64,000 nt of DNA, taken from assembly GCA_050084985.1 (NCBI GenBank), contig JBITNC010000001.1:199950001-200014000 (forward strand), read 5' to 3'. Below the pieces are notes generated by a model. The model was not told the DNA's origin, did not search any database, and worked only from the letters and a program-made list of their open reading frames with translations. Within the stretch, counting starts at the first letter, position 1. Each line of letters begins with the position of its first letter. The DNA is from Nageia nagi (Eukaryota > Pinophyta). Shown here one piece after another: positions 1 to 11,147 of this stretch. Position numbers and translations under genes: made by a program.

Positions 1-2
1 TT

Positions 3-2180
3 GATAATATTTTGATCTACAACAAAACTTGGGAAGACCACTTGACCCACCTATACCAAATACGACAACTTCTCTAGGATAACCAATTGTATGCTAAGTG
101 ATCTAAATGTTCTTTTGTCCATCAAGAGCTTGAGCACCTTGGACACATTATTTTAGAGAAAGGTGTTAAGGTTGACCCCATCAAGATTGAGGATATGCAA
201 ATCTGGCCCTTGCCCAAATCATTGAAAGGCCTATGAGGTCTTTTAGGATTGATAGGATATTTCCATAAATTTGTGAAGGATTATGGTTAAATTGTAGCTC
301 CCTTCACCACTCTATTGAAAAAAAATGCTTTTAATTTGTTAATAACCATTGAAGAAGTATTTCATTAACTAAAGGTTGCCATGTGCTTGACCCCAATATT
401 GCTTATGCCATACTTCTCTAAAACATTCATCATTGAAAGTGACACCTTAGGTGTGGGACTTGGAGTTGTATTAATTTAGGAAGGATGACCCTTGGAATTC
501 ATAATCAAGCACTTTTAGGTTAGAATCTAGCCAAATACACCAATGAAAAAGAAATTATGGCAATAATTCATGTTGTTTAGCATTGGAGACCTTACCTTAT
601 TAGTCATCATTTCATCATCTAAAAAGATCATCACAACTTGAAATCCTTATTATAACAATGCATCTCCACCCTTGAATAACAAAAGTGGATTTTGAAACTT
701 TTGGGGTATGATTATGAAATTATGTATACAAAAGGTAGTGGGAATGTGGTAGCTGATGCCTTATCTCATAAATTTGAGGAACCTATGGTGTTGTAAACTC
801 TTTCCTCCCCTATTCCTCAATGGCTCAATCAAGTCAAATAAGAATGGCTTTAGGAAAATGTCTCACAAACACTAATCCAATAGTCACAAATTGATCCAAA
901 TAGTAAACCCCCCTTTTCTTAGGTTGATGGAATTCTAAGATTCAAAGTTCATGTTTCCTTACTGATAAATTCTATAGTTCAAGAATAGATACTCCAATAG
1001 TTACATGCAACACCAATAGTTGGACACTCTATATTTTTAAAAACCTATCGATGTGTGTGTTGTTCCTTCTATTGGCCTATTCTAAAATAAGATAGCAAGA
1101 AATTTGTATCAAAATGTGATGTTTATTAGCATAAAAAAGATGAGACAATGGGGACCCTAGGATTGCTTTAGCCTCTACCCATACTAAAGCATACTTGGAA
1201 ATATATCTCTATGGATTTCATTGAAGGCCTTTACAAATACTATGTAAAAGTAGTTAACTTAGTAGTGGTAGATTGACTCTTTAAATGTGCACATTTCTAT
1301 CCATTGGCACATCCCTAAAAATCTATAAATGTGGCATAATTATTTCTTAATAACATCTTCAAACTCCATAGTATTCCCACTACCATTATTAGTGACTAGG
1401 ACCCAACATTTACTAGTAAATTTTAGCAAGAGTTGTTCAAACTTCAGGGAACTAAAGTCAATATGAGCTCAATGTATCATGCTCAAATAGAGATTATCAA
1501 AAAATGCCTAGAAACATATCTTCATTGCTTTGCATCTACCTAACTAGTCCACTAGGTCAAATGGCTTCCCTTAGCCAAATGGTGGTATAACACTTCTTAT
1601 CACACTTCTATCATGATGACTCCATTTTAAGCCTTGTATGTTCAACCCCCACCCACACTCACATCCTATATCCTAGGAAGCACCAACATTCAGGCAATCA
1701 AAACCATCTTATCCAATGGGAAAATCTTCAAATGGATCAACACTAGATGAAATAATAAGCTAATCAATAATATATCAAGTGTTAATTCAAGAAGGTGATA
1801 TGGTTTTCTTGATACTTCAATTATACCACTAGACTTCCCTCAAATTAAAAGGTACCCAAAATCTAGCCCCATAATTTAATGAACCTTATAAGATACTCCA
1901 ATGCATTGGCCCTAGAGCATACAAGTTGGCACTTTTGGTATCATAAAAGATTCATCCTATTTTTCATGTCTCATACTTGAATCAAGTACTAGGTGACCAA
2001 AACACCATTCAAATTTAATTATTACAATTCATTGAGAAAGGCTCAATCCTAGTTGAACTTGAGACTATCCTAGACCACCACATACATCAGCTCCATAACC
2101 ACATAATTAATAAATTTCTAATCTAATGTCATGACTTATCTCCTAAATATGCAACATGGGATACTTCCCACTAGATGCAG
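3..2180 (+). pseudogene. Decayed chromovirus pol: RT end, RNase H, integrase, chromodomain
   Basis: The reading begins inside the reverse-transcriptase YxDD box (D at 3-5, then N where the second Asp is expected) and continues through the LGHII and GYFHKFV blocks. RNase H follows at about 425-785 and ends in a GSGNVVADALS block. Integrase runs from about 1000: a zinc finger near 1003-1130 in which the fourth ligand Cys is Tyr, then MDFIEGL near 1210, SDxDPTF near 1390 and a YHAQ block near 1480. The two catalytic Asp remain; the Glu region has lost a few residues. A chromodomain-like end (LVELETILDHH ... YATWD) lies at 2050-2165, which places it among chromoviruses. Many in-frame stops sit where Gln, Arg or Trp is expected (for example VLI*EG*PLEF), each one C-to-T or G-to-A step away. 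It is a pseudogene. Confidence 0.85.
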
Positions 2181-2221
2181 TAACAATTCCCTAATTTTAA
2201 GGTTTGAGGAAAAAGCTATTC

Positions 2222-2236
2222 CCAAGAGGGATGGCA
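2222..2236 (+). other. Polypurine tract of the chromovirus (weak)
   Basis: A short purine-rich stretch, AAGAGGGATGG, lies immediately before the 3' LTR start at 2237. This is where plus-strand priming is expected. It is interrupted by pyrimidines, so the call rests mainly on position. Confidence 0.5.
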
Positions 2237-2607
2237 TGTTAGGATCCTACATCGTAATATTTAATTAGGCTATAGTAGTTTATTTAATTATACTATAGGA
2301 TTTTCTTAAATATTGAGGGTTGACATATTTGTAAGGCAAACCACCATTTTGTATGGGTTGGCTAAATTAGGGTTAGGGTAGGTGGATTATAAATACTTAT
2401 GATCAAGTCATTTGTAAGAATCTTGAAAATTATATTATTTAGAGAAAAATAGGAGGTAGCCCCCTTGAAAAGGCCTATGATTCATTTTAGCTTTCTATTA
2501 TATCAATCTATTATTATTTTATTCCATTGTGATATTGAATGCTCGTTGAAGTTTGGACTTTTTATTTTCTATGCAAATCCCTTCATGGAACTTGCAGGTT
2601 CCTAACA
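2237..2607 (+). repeat. 3' LTR of the chromovirus (371 bp)
   Basis: The repeat starts TGTTAGGA and ends TCCTAACA, a perfect 8-bp terminal inverted repeat with the TG...CA ends typical of LTRs. It follows the chromodomain end and a purine tract. It contains a TATA-like box at 2387-2395 and, about 100 bp on, a short plus-strand leader-like stretch. The 5' partner is outside the window, so LTR-LTR divergence cannot be estimated. Confidence 0.85.
2387..2395 (+). promoter_or_regulatory. TATA box in the chromovirus LTR
   Basis: TTATAAATA lies about 150 bp inside the LTR, a usual place for the retrotransposon U3 core promoter, and points into the LTR. No other promoter element was identified. Confidence 0.55.
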
Positions 2608-3510
2608 AATAATCATTTATGTGTGTTCAATCCCTCAAACTAATCTCTCATTATCTATTAGTATTGTAACACATAAAGTATAATCTAGATACCTTTTATT
2701 GAGTGAGTTAACTAAACTCTTAGTCCCTTGGTATCATTTTCCAACTATAGGTATAAAAATATAATATAGATACTAAAATTCTTGGATCAATAGGATCAAT
2801 CTATACTTGTGTGATATTTTTACCATCAAACTATAGCTAACTCCTTTAAAATGAGCACTACCATACTTCCTCTTCCTTGGAGATCATTATTGGATGAATA
2901 ACTGATACTTCAAGTGTTTGCATACTTTTTTAACTCCTTATTCACCTTTAATCAATACCTGGAACTAAAATTATTGATATTATTCTCTTATTAAGCCTAG
3001 TGCTAGTGTAAAAAATGGACATGATAATGATTGATGATGTCAACCATTAATTTTACTTAAGTATTTTATATTCCTTCACTTTTTGAGTGCCTTCCTTACT
3101 TGTGGTGATGTCACCTAATGTGGATTATCAATCTTAGACTAATTCTTAGCCATCTTCAAACATGCTAACATCATGCATTAGCTCAATTGTATTTTTCTAT
3201 CTCATTTGCTTTCTTTACCTTTATTAGTGGATAACATTGATGATTTTGATGCCATTTATCCCACCCTACCATCCTTAGATTTTTTTAGCTCCCCTTTGTA
3301 TTATGATGATATCATTCATCAGTTCTAATATTTTGACCATCCTTCTTTCCTTAGATATTTTAATAGATTTTGAAGCTATTGACTTTAACAAAAATTGTAC
3401 TCTAATCCTTCCCATGCCTTCTAAAGGAATGTTTGAAAAACTATGGTACACCAATTAGGGCTATGATATATAAAAATATAAAATCTAAGAAAAGGTATTT
3501 TATATATACA
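2608..3510 (-). repeat. 3' LTR of element A (U3 part; rest beyond the window)
   Basis: This 0.9-kb block aligns with 42205-43091 and, after the element B insertion, with 57495-57520. Shared landmarks include ACCATCAAACTATA (near 2821 and 42431), AATGAGCACTA (2850 and 42460) and CCATTAATTTTACTTAAG (3045 and 42646). Both copies end GGTATTTTATATATACA, after which they differ, so the LTR boundary is 3510. The left boundary is the chromovirus insertion at 2607/2608. Confidence 0.8.
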
Positions 3511-3559
3511 TTTTGAGGCTCTTAGGGGAAGTCTTTTCCATAAGGCTACAAAAAGTAGA

Positions 3560-6500
3560 TAGCATTAGCCCCCTTGGTATAACATCAGAACTATAGGTAT
3601 TGATTCCTATTACTATTTTTGTGGCTATGAAAATGTGGATAAGGAAGATTCCATATCTAACATAATAGTTATCATTCCATAAGATATCTCTCAAAATCAA
3701 TGGACTTTGTCTTTATCCTTTATCAATAATCCACCCAATTTTTAATAAACATAAAAACTCTTTCATCTAAAATGGGAACTTGCCATGATACAAATTTTTT
3801 CTCATCCCCTACCACTAATTCTATGGATTCATGACATTTCTTAGTTATCATAAATGTATTATCCTCCTTACAAAACTAAGGCACACCTTCATTAATCAAA
3901 GCCTTGAACTCCTTTTTTCCATGGTTGTATTCTTGTTCAAGCTCACTTTTGAACCTTTAGCCCTTGGTCGCTATCTTCACCAACTTGATCATGCTCATAG
4001 CCTAGGGTAATTTTCTTTTCTTATCTATTTGAGCATCATCTAGTTTTGTATAGGAAGTTCTATTAATGTTATCTATTGCAACCTTATATTCATCTTTCTT
4101 TTGGTCAATAATTACCTGAACTCTATCAAGTTATTTTTTCAACTCCTTCAATACTCCTTGATAATATTTTAAGTGATCTAACTTTGGAAAAAGTACTTGG
4201 AATTCTTGAGCAATTTCTTTCTAATATCTCTTTGTTAGGCCTACTAGGGTTCCCATATTATATGCACTTCAAGTGAATAGGGTAGAGAGTTGCTATTTCA
4301 ATCATGATATAAGTTGATCCTTTTCTTTTAATTAATTTTATTGAACCACCAACTTTGCATCCTTTTGGAAGGTCATATTCTTTTTCATAGCTATTTGAGG
4401 ATCTCTCTCTATCTTCTCAGCCATAAGATTTATAATTTCTTTCTCCTTATTTTTGATATCAACAATTAGCTTATCCACATTTGGTGCTTTCTTATTTAAT
4501 TCCTTCATATATTCATTCCTTTGAGTTATCATGTTATTTTTATGGGATACTTTTACCTTCATTGACACTAATATCTTTTCTATTTTCTCTAACTCTATAC
4601 TTTTTTCTTTTAAGACCTCTTCTTTCTACTTTAACTCCCATTTTGAAGATGTTTAATTAAAATTAGCTATTAATTATCTAATATTATGGTTCAACACCTT
4701 ACTTTTCTCTTTCTTGGTGTTGAGTTGAGTGAAAAATCTTGGCCTCGTTTTGGCTTTTGACCTCTTGTATATAAGAATTGGTGCTTATTATTCATTGGCA
4801 ACTTCTTGTAATCTAGTTTGAAAGAGGTGATCAAAGCCTATTATATGGTATCCCCCAATGATATATCCTGAGTTATTATGATGTTAATGTTTCACTTCTT
4901 GGGATCCACTTCTATTTGCAATATAATTTGATCTAGTGGATCCATAATGCTCTTCATCATCTTATCCTCCTAGGTTCTCTTTTCCTTTGGTAATTGGGAA
5001 AATTGTTGGTAAATTCTTTATGTTAATACTTATTTCCTATAAATTAAGATAAATTGTAGTATTGTTGTCAAAGTATGCATTATTTGGGAGATATTGAAGG
5101 ATATGAAAAATGAGCTGACCATGTCTTATGGGTTTTAGGTTACATGAAGGGGTGGTGTTTGATCCAATGGATATGCATCGATAACTTAGGAGATGGCAAG
5201 GCTACTAGGTGGAGGTGTGGAAGATATCTATGGAGTGAAAGGTACATATTAACCTTATGTATTTGGAGAAAGAGTATGAGTAAAATTTGGGATATGCATA
5301 CCTAAGGTATTGATTGTAAGATTGTGTCTATGTTTTATTCATTTTGGGCTCTTTTTTTACCTTGTCTTTCCTCTCAGAATGTGAGGATCATTTTCTAGGC
5401 TCATCCCTCTACTCATAGTGGTAGGATTTACTCTCTATTTTTTCTTTGCATTCTTTATGAAACCTATTTTTTCATGGTACTTCCTAATCCTTTAATTTAG
5501 GTTATGAAGTTTTGGCCTATAGATTTGTATTAGTTTGTTTCTTTTGAACCTCTACTTTTTCAATGACCTCTTCTTCTTCTTCATAATTATCCCCTTCATC
5601 TGCTCTTTTTTTCTAATCTAAATAGGGTTCTCCCCCCTCTTCTACCCCTTCACCCTAATCATCAAGGTTCTACTCATCATATATTTCAACAATTTGATCA
5701 TCCATTTCATTTTCCCACAATGTCATTTTGGTGCTTGAATCAATGCGGTATTGGAAGAATGTTGTTTGTTTCTCCATTAACTAGTTGATTTCCCTCAAAT
5801 ATTTCATCAAGTAATTCATTAGCATGGGATTGGATGGGTCAAACACCTTCAACTTAGTGTATAAATCTCTCCATTTTAAGAGAGCTTCTAGGAGCATTAC
5901 ATTATGGGGCATTTGAGGCTCTCTCTCTTCCCTATTCCTCCATCCTTCTATGTTCAATTGTGAACTTTGGATGAATTTAACTAGTTTGACATTTTCTACA
6001 TCTTCTAACCTTCAAAAAAATATGTTGTTAGGGTTGTATTCCCAACTATCAAAAATCTCTTGTAGTTTTAGGCTAATCATTTTTCCTTTAATCTTTGAGT
6101 TGACACCCTTCTTTATTATAATGATATCTTGTAAAATAAAAGGGAGTTTATACATAGACCTTTTGCCTCCCCTAATTCCATAGTTACTATCAATGCAATC
6201 TTTTTATCTTTAAAATTCTAAGATAAATATCCAATATGTGAAATAAAAGGGGAGTAACATTGGCTTATCTCCAAATCCATAAATCCTAATGATGGTGCTC
6301 CTATTATTGAAGTAGTAGCCTCTCTTCTTTACATTCTTTGTTCTCAAAGTTTTCAAAGATTGGAAAAGGATCCTACAAGGTACATTGCCTTCCAACAGGC
6401 TCAATGTAAACCCTAATGCTTAATTTGTAAATCCATAATAATATTTTGTTACACTTGGGATATTTTTCCATTCATCTGTCAACAAGATTGAGTCATATTT

Positions 6501-7440
6501 TCTCTTCCTTTTTAAACCCATATGGGAGAATTTTTTATTATTCTAAAAAATCAAGAGCCAAATCATATAGGATACATAAGTAAATGATATGGTTTCTTTG
6601 ATATTTTCTAACTACTTAGCCATGCTTCTTGAATGAACTTTGGCTACTCAAATATGAAGGTTTTTGTTGGATGTGTAATAGAGTAAGCCAAAGACACATG
6701 ATAGTGCACCATAAAGTTTTCTAATGACTCCCCTAAGACCATAACCAACATATAGTAAAGCATCTAATAATTGTTCCTAAAATAATTTAAAGGTATATCT
6801 TATTTTAACATATTTAAAGCTTTTCTTACCATGGAATCCTTATAGCTACTGGCGAGCCATTCCTTCATATGACTATCATAATGCTTTATTTGATTTGGAA
6901 TATGGATTTTTATGGATTTTACCTCCCTAATGGGTATTATAAATGCTATAATAATCAAATATGAAGAAAAATCAAGCATCAAGTGCCTATTACGTGTCAC
7001 TGCAACCCTTTTCTTTGGATGAGCTAATTCCCTAATCTATTTGATCAACTCAAGTGCATGATGAAAAACCCTAGGAACTTACCAATATGAATAACTATCC
7101 TTGATTATTATACAAACTAAATTAGCTTCACTATCAAAACATATTACTTAAGTTGTACCTTTGAAGTTTTGATGATGTCTTATGATTTTGATATCTCCCA
7201 TTATTTCTAGTCTATCATTCCACTTGGCTTCCTTATTTGTGGTGAATATGGATTCTTCAATGTTTAAGTTCCTCTCCCCCTTTGACTTCTTACCTTTATC
7301 TTCTTCAAAATCCATTCTTCTACTTTGGGTTTGCATATAATCATAGTCTAGCTTATGTTTCTTGCCCACCTTCCACTCTATGATTATACAATGGTCACAT
7401 CTAAGTTATCCATATTTAACTTAATAACCTTGATCAACAT
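3560..7440 (-). pseudogene. Element A extra open reading frame after integrase, decayed
   Basis: Between integrase and the 3' LTR lie nearly 4 kb that read as one broken minus-strand protein. From its start: a charged Lys/Glu-rich segment (7148-7369, with blocks DFEEDKGKKSKGER and WNDRLEIMGDIK), a mixed hydrophobic segment (6800-7000), an acidic tract near 5520-5690 (EEEEEVIEKVEVQKK), then a long heptad-like coiled coil (about 3900-4640, blocks KNKEKEIINLMAEKIE and QKKDEYKVAIDNI), ending near 3735. Stops and frameshifts interrupt it throughout. Integrase is the last gypsy pol domain, so this is additional cargo. Element B has a frame of similar size, place and composition. An env-like role is only one possibility; I see no convincing signal peptide or membrane anchor, and no family is recognised. 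Confidence 0.55.
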
Positions 7441-7539
7441 CCAAATTTTCTACTTTAAATAAAATAATATGTACAAGGTATCTACATTAATATACATGAA
7501 ATTTGATGACTACTTGTCAATGTCTATTCTATATAGGAT

Positions 7540-8660
7540 TTTAAATGTACATCATTTATTGGAATAGGAAACATCTAACCATACACTCTTCATAACTTGA
7601 AAGAGTTGAACTTCCTCACCTTACTAATGATGTAAGGTCCAAACCACATGGAATCAAACTTCTAGTGTCTCCCAAGGTTGGCTCTATCTTCATACCATTT
7701 GAGTATGAGGTCACCTTGTTTTAACTCCTAAGTGGTAGCCTTATTCTTGTCAAACCACATTTTGATAATATTATTTCATTTCTAAAATTATTTTTAAGAA
7801 TCATTCCAAACTTTTTCCATACATATCAATTTGGATAGAGAACTTGCATAGACTCAAACTTGGTCATACTATATTCTTGTAAAATTCTTATTATCAAGAG
7901 TTCAATATGGTTGGGTACTATTTTTCTCTTATGATATACTAAGTTGAAGGGGTGATTCTTTATTTATGTATTCATCATGATGTTTTCCACCCAAAAATCC
8001 AAGTCTAAATTCGTATACCAATCTCTTTGGTTTTCTTAGATGATCCTCTTGAGTATCTGGTGTAAATTTTTATTAGTAGACTTTGGTAGACCATTTCCTT
8101 AGGGTTAATAGTTTGAGGATATCTTCTAATAACTATCTTACTTCATTACAAACATGATTAAATTTTCTCCTTGGAAACTCAAGCTATTGTCTAGTATAAT
8201 CATTATCAATATATCAAGCATGGTGATCAAGTTTTCCACAAAGCCAATGATTACCTCTAGTTTTGCATTTTTTGTAGCTACTACTTTAGCCCATCTGGTG
8301 AAATAATTTGGTATAGTGAGAATGAACTTGTTATTGGATAAGGAATTTGGATTTATAAATCTAATGAAGTCTAATCCCCATTATTTTAAAGGTTCCTCAA
8401 CAATAACTGACTATAAAGGCAGGGTTACAATTAACGTCCTTCCCATATACCTTTTACATTTTTTACATTCTTTAAATATATTGAAGGTATATTTGAAGAT
8501 GGTGGACCAATAATATCCATCTTGCATGATATTTATTATTGTATTATAACTATATTAATGACTTGTATATGACCAAAAGTGGAACTCCCTAATAATTCAA
8601 TTGTATTCTTATGGTTTTATGCACTTGAGGAGTACTCCATCATGCCTTTCTAGATACAAA
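7540..8660 (-). pseudogene. Element A integrase, decayed
   Basis: A gypsy integrase in minus-strand order. A zinc-finger region at about 8450-8640 shows HFWSYTSH and CKKCKR. The core has WGLDFI, where the first catalytic Asp is kept, then FILTIPNYFTRW, ILDNSLSF (second Asp kept) and GNGLPKSTNKNL near 8075. There the expected catalytic Glu is Lys (AAG). A GPY/F-type C-terminal module lies near 7560-7660 (WFGPYIISKVRKFNSFKL). The GNGLxxSTNKNL block is typical of plant non-chromovirus gypsy lineages such as Tat/Athila relatives. It abuts RNase H on the right and the extra frame on the left. Several stops mean it is not functional. Confidence 0.8.
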
Positions 8661-8719
8661 ATATTCTCATTCATAGTATAACTTAGGGCATGTAGCTTGA
8701 ATCTCCTTATTTTTGAAGC

Positions 8720-10150
8720 ATTAAATTTTTACAAGAGTCATCCTTATTATAAGTATATTATCAATTGATCCATATAAACCCTTTATTTTGTTGGTTCATT
8801 GGTATCATTTTACAATTCTTCTTCAAAGAACACTAGTTTTGTAGTAGCATCTATAGCTAGTTGTTTGCATAAAGCCCTTGCTTTCACCACTTTGATATAC
8901 CTAACTTCTATGTCATATTAGTTTATATTTGTAATCCATCCAACTCTTTCTTCACCTAATTCCCCTTATATGATATAGTTTCTTATGTTTGGATGTATTA
9001 TAAGTATTGACACTTTACTCTAAGAGACAAAATGCTTTATTTTACTCGTTGCCTTCATGATTGCATATACTTATTTTTTAATGAAACTATATCTTTCTTC
9101 ATGATCATGGAGGGTATTATTTAAAAATACCTCTATACTTTCTTCATTACCATCTCCCTTTTGAGTAAGGATGACATTAATAATGTTATATGCTTTGTAT
9201 GCATATAGAATGAACTCTTTTCTAAAATCTAGGTTCCTTAGAATTGTTTCCCTCATGATGGCCAACTTGATCTTTTTGAAAGCCTTATTCCTCTTTAGAT
9301 TCCTTTATAAAAGTATTTATTTATTGAGCATTTCAATAATTATTTTATAATTTTGTAAAAATCTTAGATAAACCTTCTCACAAAATTTACTTGCCCCAAA
9401 AATGATTGTAGAGCTTTCTTATTAGTAGGTATGATCAATTTGGAAATGGTACCCATCCTTCCTTAGAGATCACATGTCCTAACAACCTTCCTTCATCATT
9501 AGAAAAAATAGACTTTTTTAGGTTCAAAGAGATTCCAAATTATTTATATCTTTGAAAAACATATCAAAGATGTAAATAAAACTTTGATTTTTTAGAAAAT
9601 ATAGTGATGTCATCCAAATAGACTAGGATAATCTTATTTATTACTTCTCTAAAGGCATGATCCATTGCTCTTTGTAAAGTAGCTCTAACATTAGATGGGA
9701 AAAAGGCATCCTTTGAAATGCAAAATTTCCCCATTTGGTAGTGAATGTCATCTTGTATTGATCTTCATTTTGTACCCATACCTAATTATATCAAGAGAAC
9801 CCATCAATCAAAGAGAAGCACTTAGCCCCAACAATAGTCTATAGAATTTGTTCCATAGGTTGAAAAGGGTAATTATCCTTAAAATATGCTTATATTTGGG
9901 TTCTAAAAATTGACATATATCCTTACATACTCATTTTTCTTTCTTACTAGAACCATGTTTATCAGTTAATTTGAATGCTTTATTGGGTAGATGATGTTGA
10001 TATTGAAGAGTTTCAACACTTATTACTTTATAATAGTATTAATTAGAGGATTTAAAAGTATCTACTTTTATCAAACTAGTCTAGCATCATCTACTAGCTC
10101 TATGGTGTGTTGTATCACTTCCTTATTATAGGTCTTTATATCATTATAAG
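8720..10150 (-). pseudogene. Element A reverse transcriptase and RNase H, decayed
   Basis: Reverse transcriptase reads from about 10010 to 9330: block A contains FSLIDGFS near 9810, followed by FTTKWGNFAFQRMPF, AMDHAFREVINKIIL and an intact YLDD box at 9604-9623. A thumb/connection segment with LLGHVIS follows. RNase H-like sequence continues to about 8800 with LRNLDFRKEFILYAY and a KARALCKQLA end. Both catalytic regions of RT are recognisable although the frame is broken by stops and shifts. The upstream side is cut by element D, inserted at 10517, which separates RT from the protease now at 19926-20200. Confidence 0.8.
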
Positions 10151-10516
10151 ACTAGGCTATGATATCAAAACATTCTTCACATAGCTTTATGATCTTTCTT
10201 ACTTCCTCCAAATTGTTATGTTTTCCAATCTTTATAACTTTCCTAAGGGCTATCTTTATGTCCTAGAAATTCTTTTATTTGATTTCTAGTACTCCCTACC
10301 TTGCCATACCTTCCTAATTTAATAGTTTTCAAAAGAAACAACACCGTTAGGAAATACATTACTTTGCAACTCAATAATATCTTGCTTCTAGTATGATTCT
10401 TCTATGGCTTGGGAGTTCCAACACAAAATATCTTCAGTAAAGAATTTATTGATATTTTTATCATCATTGAATACATTCCAAAAGCACTTATTATCTAGAA
10501 CTTAGGGATTATATAT

Positions 10517-11138
10517 TGATGGAATTGAAGGATTCCATAACCAAGATCACTTGTGCCTACTCAAACAAATCAACACTCAAATTACTCTCAACATAACAAT
10601 AAATCAATCACACATGGAGAGACAAAATATATAGTGGTTCCTCTTTAAGAGATTACTCCACTTTAAGATAGGAAATATCTATTAACCTCTGATGACTATT
10701 TACAATGATAATGCACTATACTGACTCTCCTTTCTACTAACTTATACAATCTAAACTTATCTAATTTCTCCTACCCATAGGGTCCTTATATAGGATTCAA
10801 AGTTAAACCTAGGTGGTTACTAAACTTAACCACCTATGGTTAACTAACCATGAGTTTAAAATATACAATAATTACATGTGCACTCACTTACACCATTAAG
10901 TGAGTGCACCTACATGTACTAATCACTTGTAAATTTACTTATACCATGGACCTATGTGTACCCTATTATAAATTATGTGGGGATTCACATTTTCTTATAT
11001 GGATAATACACTTATTACATAAGTTGGATTATTCCATATTATTACATATGAGATAATTTACCCTTATAATTAGGGTATTACAACTTGTTTCATGTAAATA
11101 GACATTTCAATATTTTGAGTTACATTATAATTCTAACA
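10517..11138 (-). repeat. 3' LTR of element D
   Basis: This repeat aligns from TGATGGAATTGAAGG at 10517 with the copy starting at 19070 through shared blocks such as AACCAAGATCACTTG, ATATATAGTGGTTCCTCT and TATAAATTATGTGGGG. It continues 80-100 bp further than the other copy, to TTCTAACA at 11138. A promoter-like TATATAAGG lies on the minus strand at 10784-10792. Confidence 0.8.
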
Positions 11139-11147
11139 CTCCCCATT
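11139..11147 (-). other. Polypurine tract of element D
   Basis: On the minus strand AATGGGGAG ends exactly at the TGTTAGAATT start of the LTR. This is the classic arrangement of polypurine tract and 3' LTR, and it sets the element's strand. Confidence 0.7.

Larger units (their letters stand above)
1..2607 (+). mobile_element. 3' part of a Ty3/gypsy chromovirus, truncated by the window edge
   Basis: This is the distal part of a plus-strand chromovirus: reverse-transcriptase end, RNase H, integrase and chromodomain, followed by a short 3' LTR. The 5' LTR, gag and most of reverse transcriptase lie left of the window. The 3' LTR ends at 2607, and the sequence starting at 2608 matches the middle of the 5' LTR of element A (near 42205), so this element jumped into A's 3' LTR. 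The expected 5-bp target duplication would begin with AATAA at 2608; its partner is off-window. Confidence 0.85.

Noticed and set aside
3500-3700. 66-codon minus-strand frame at the edge of A's 3' LTR
   Set aside because: It crosses the LTR boundary and has no similarity to the extra frame of element B.
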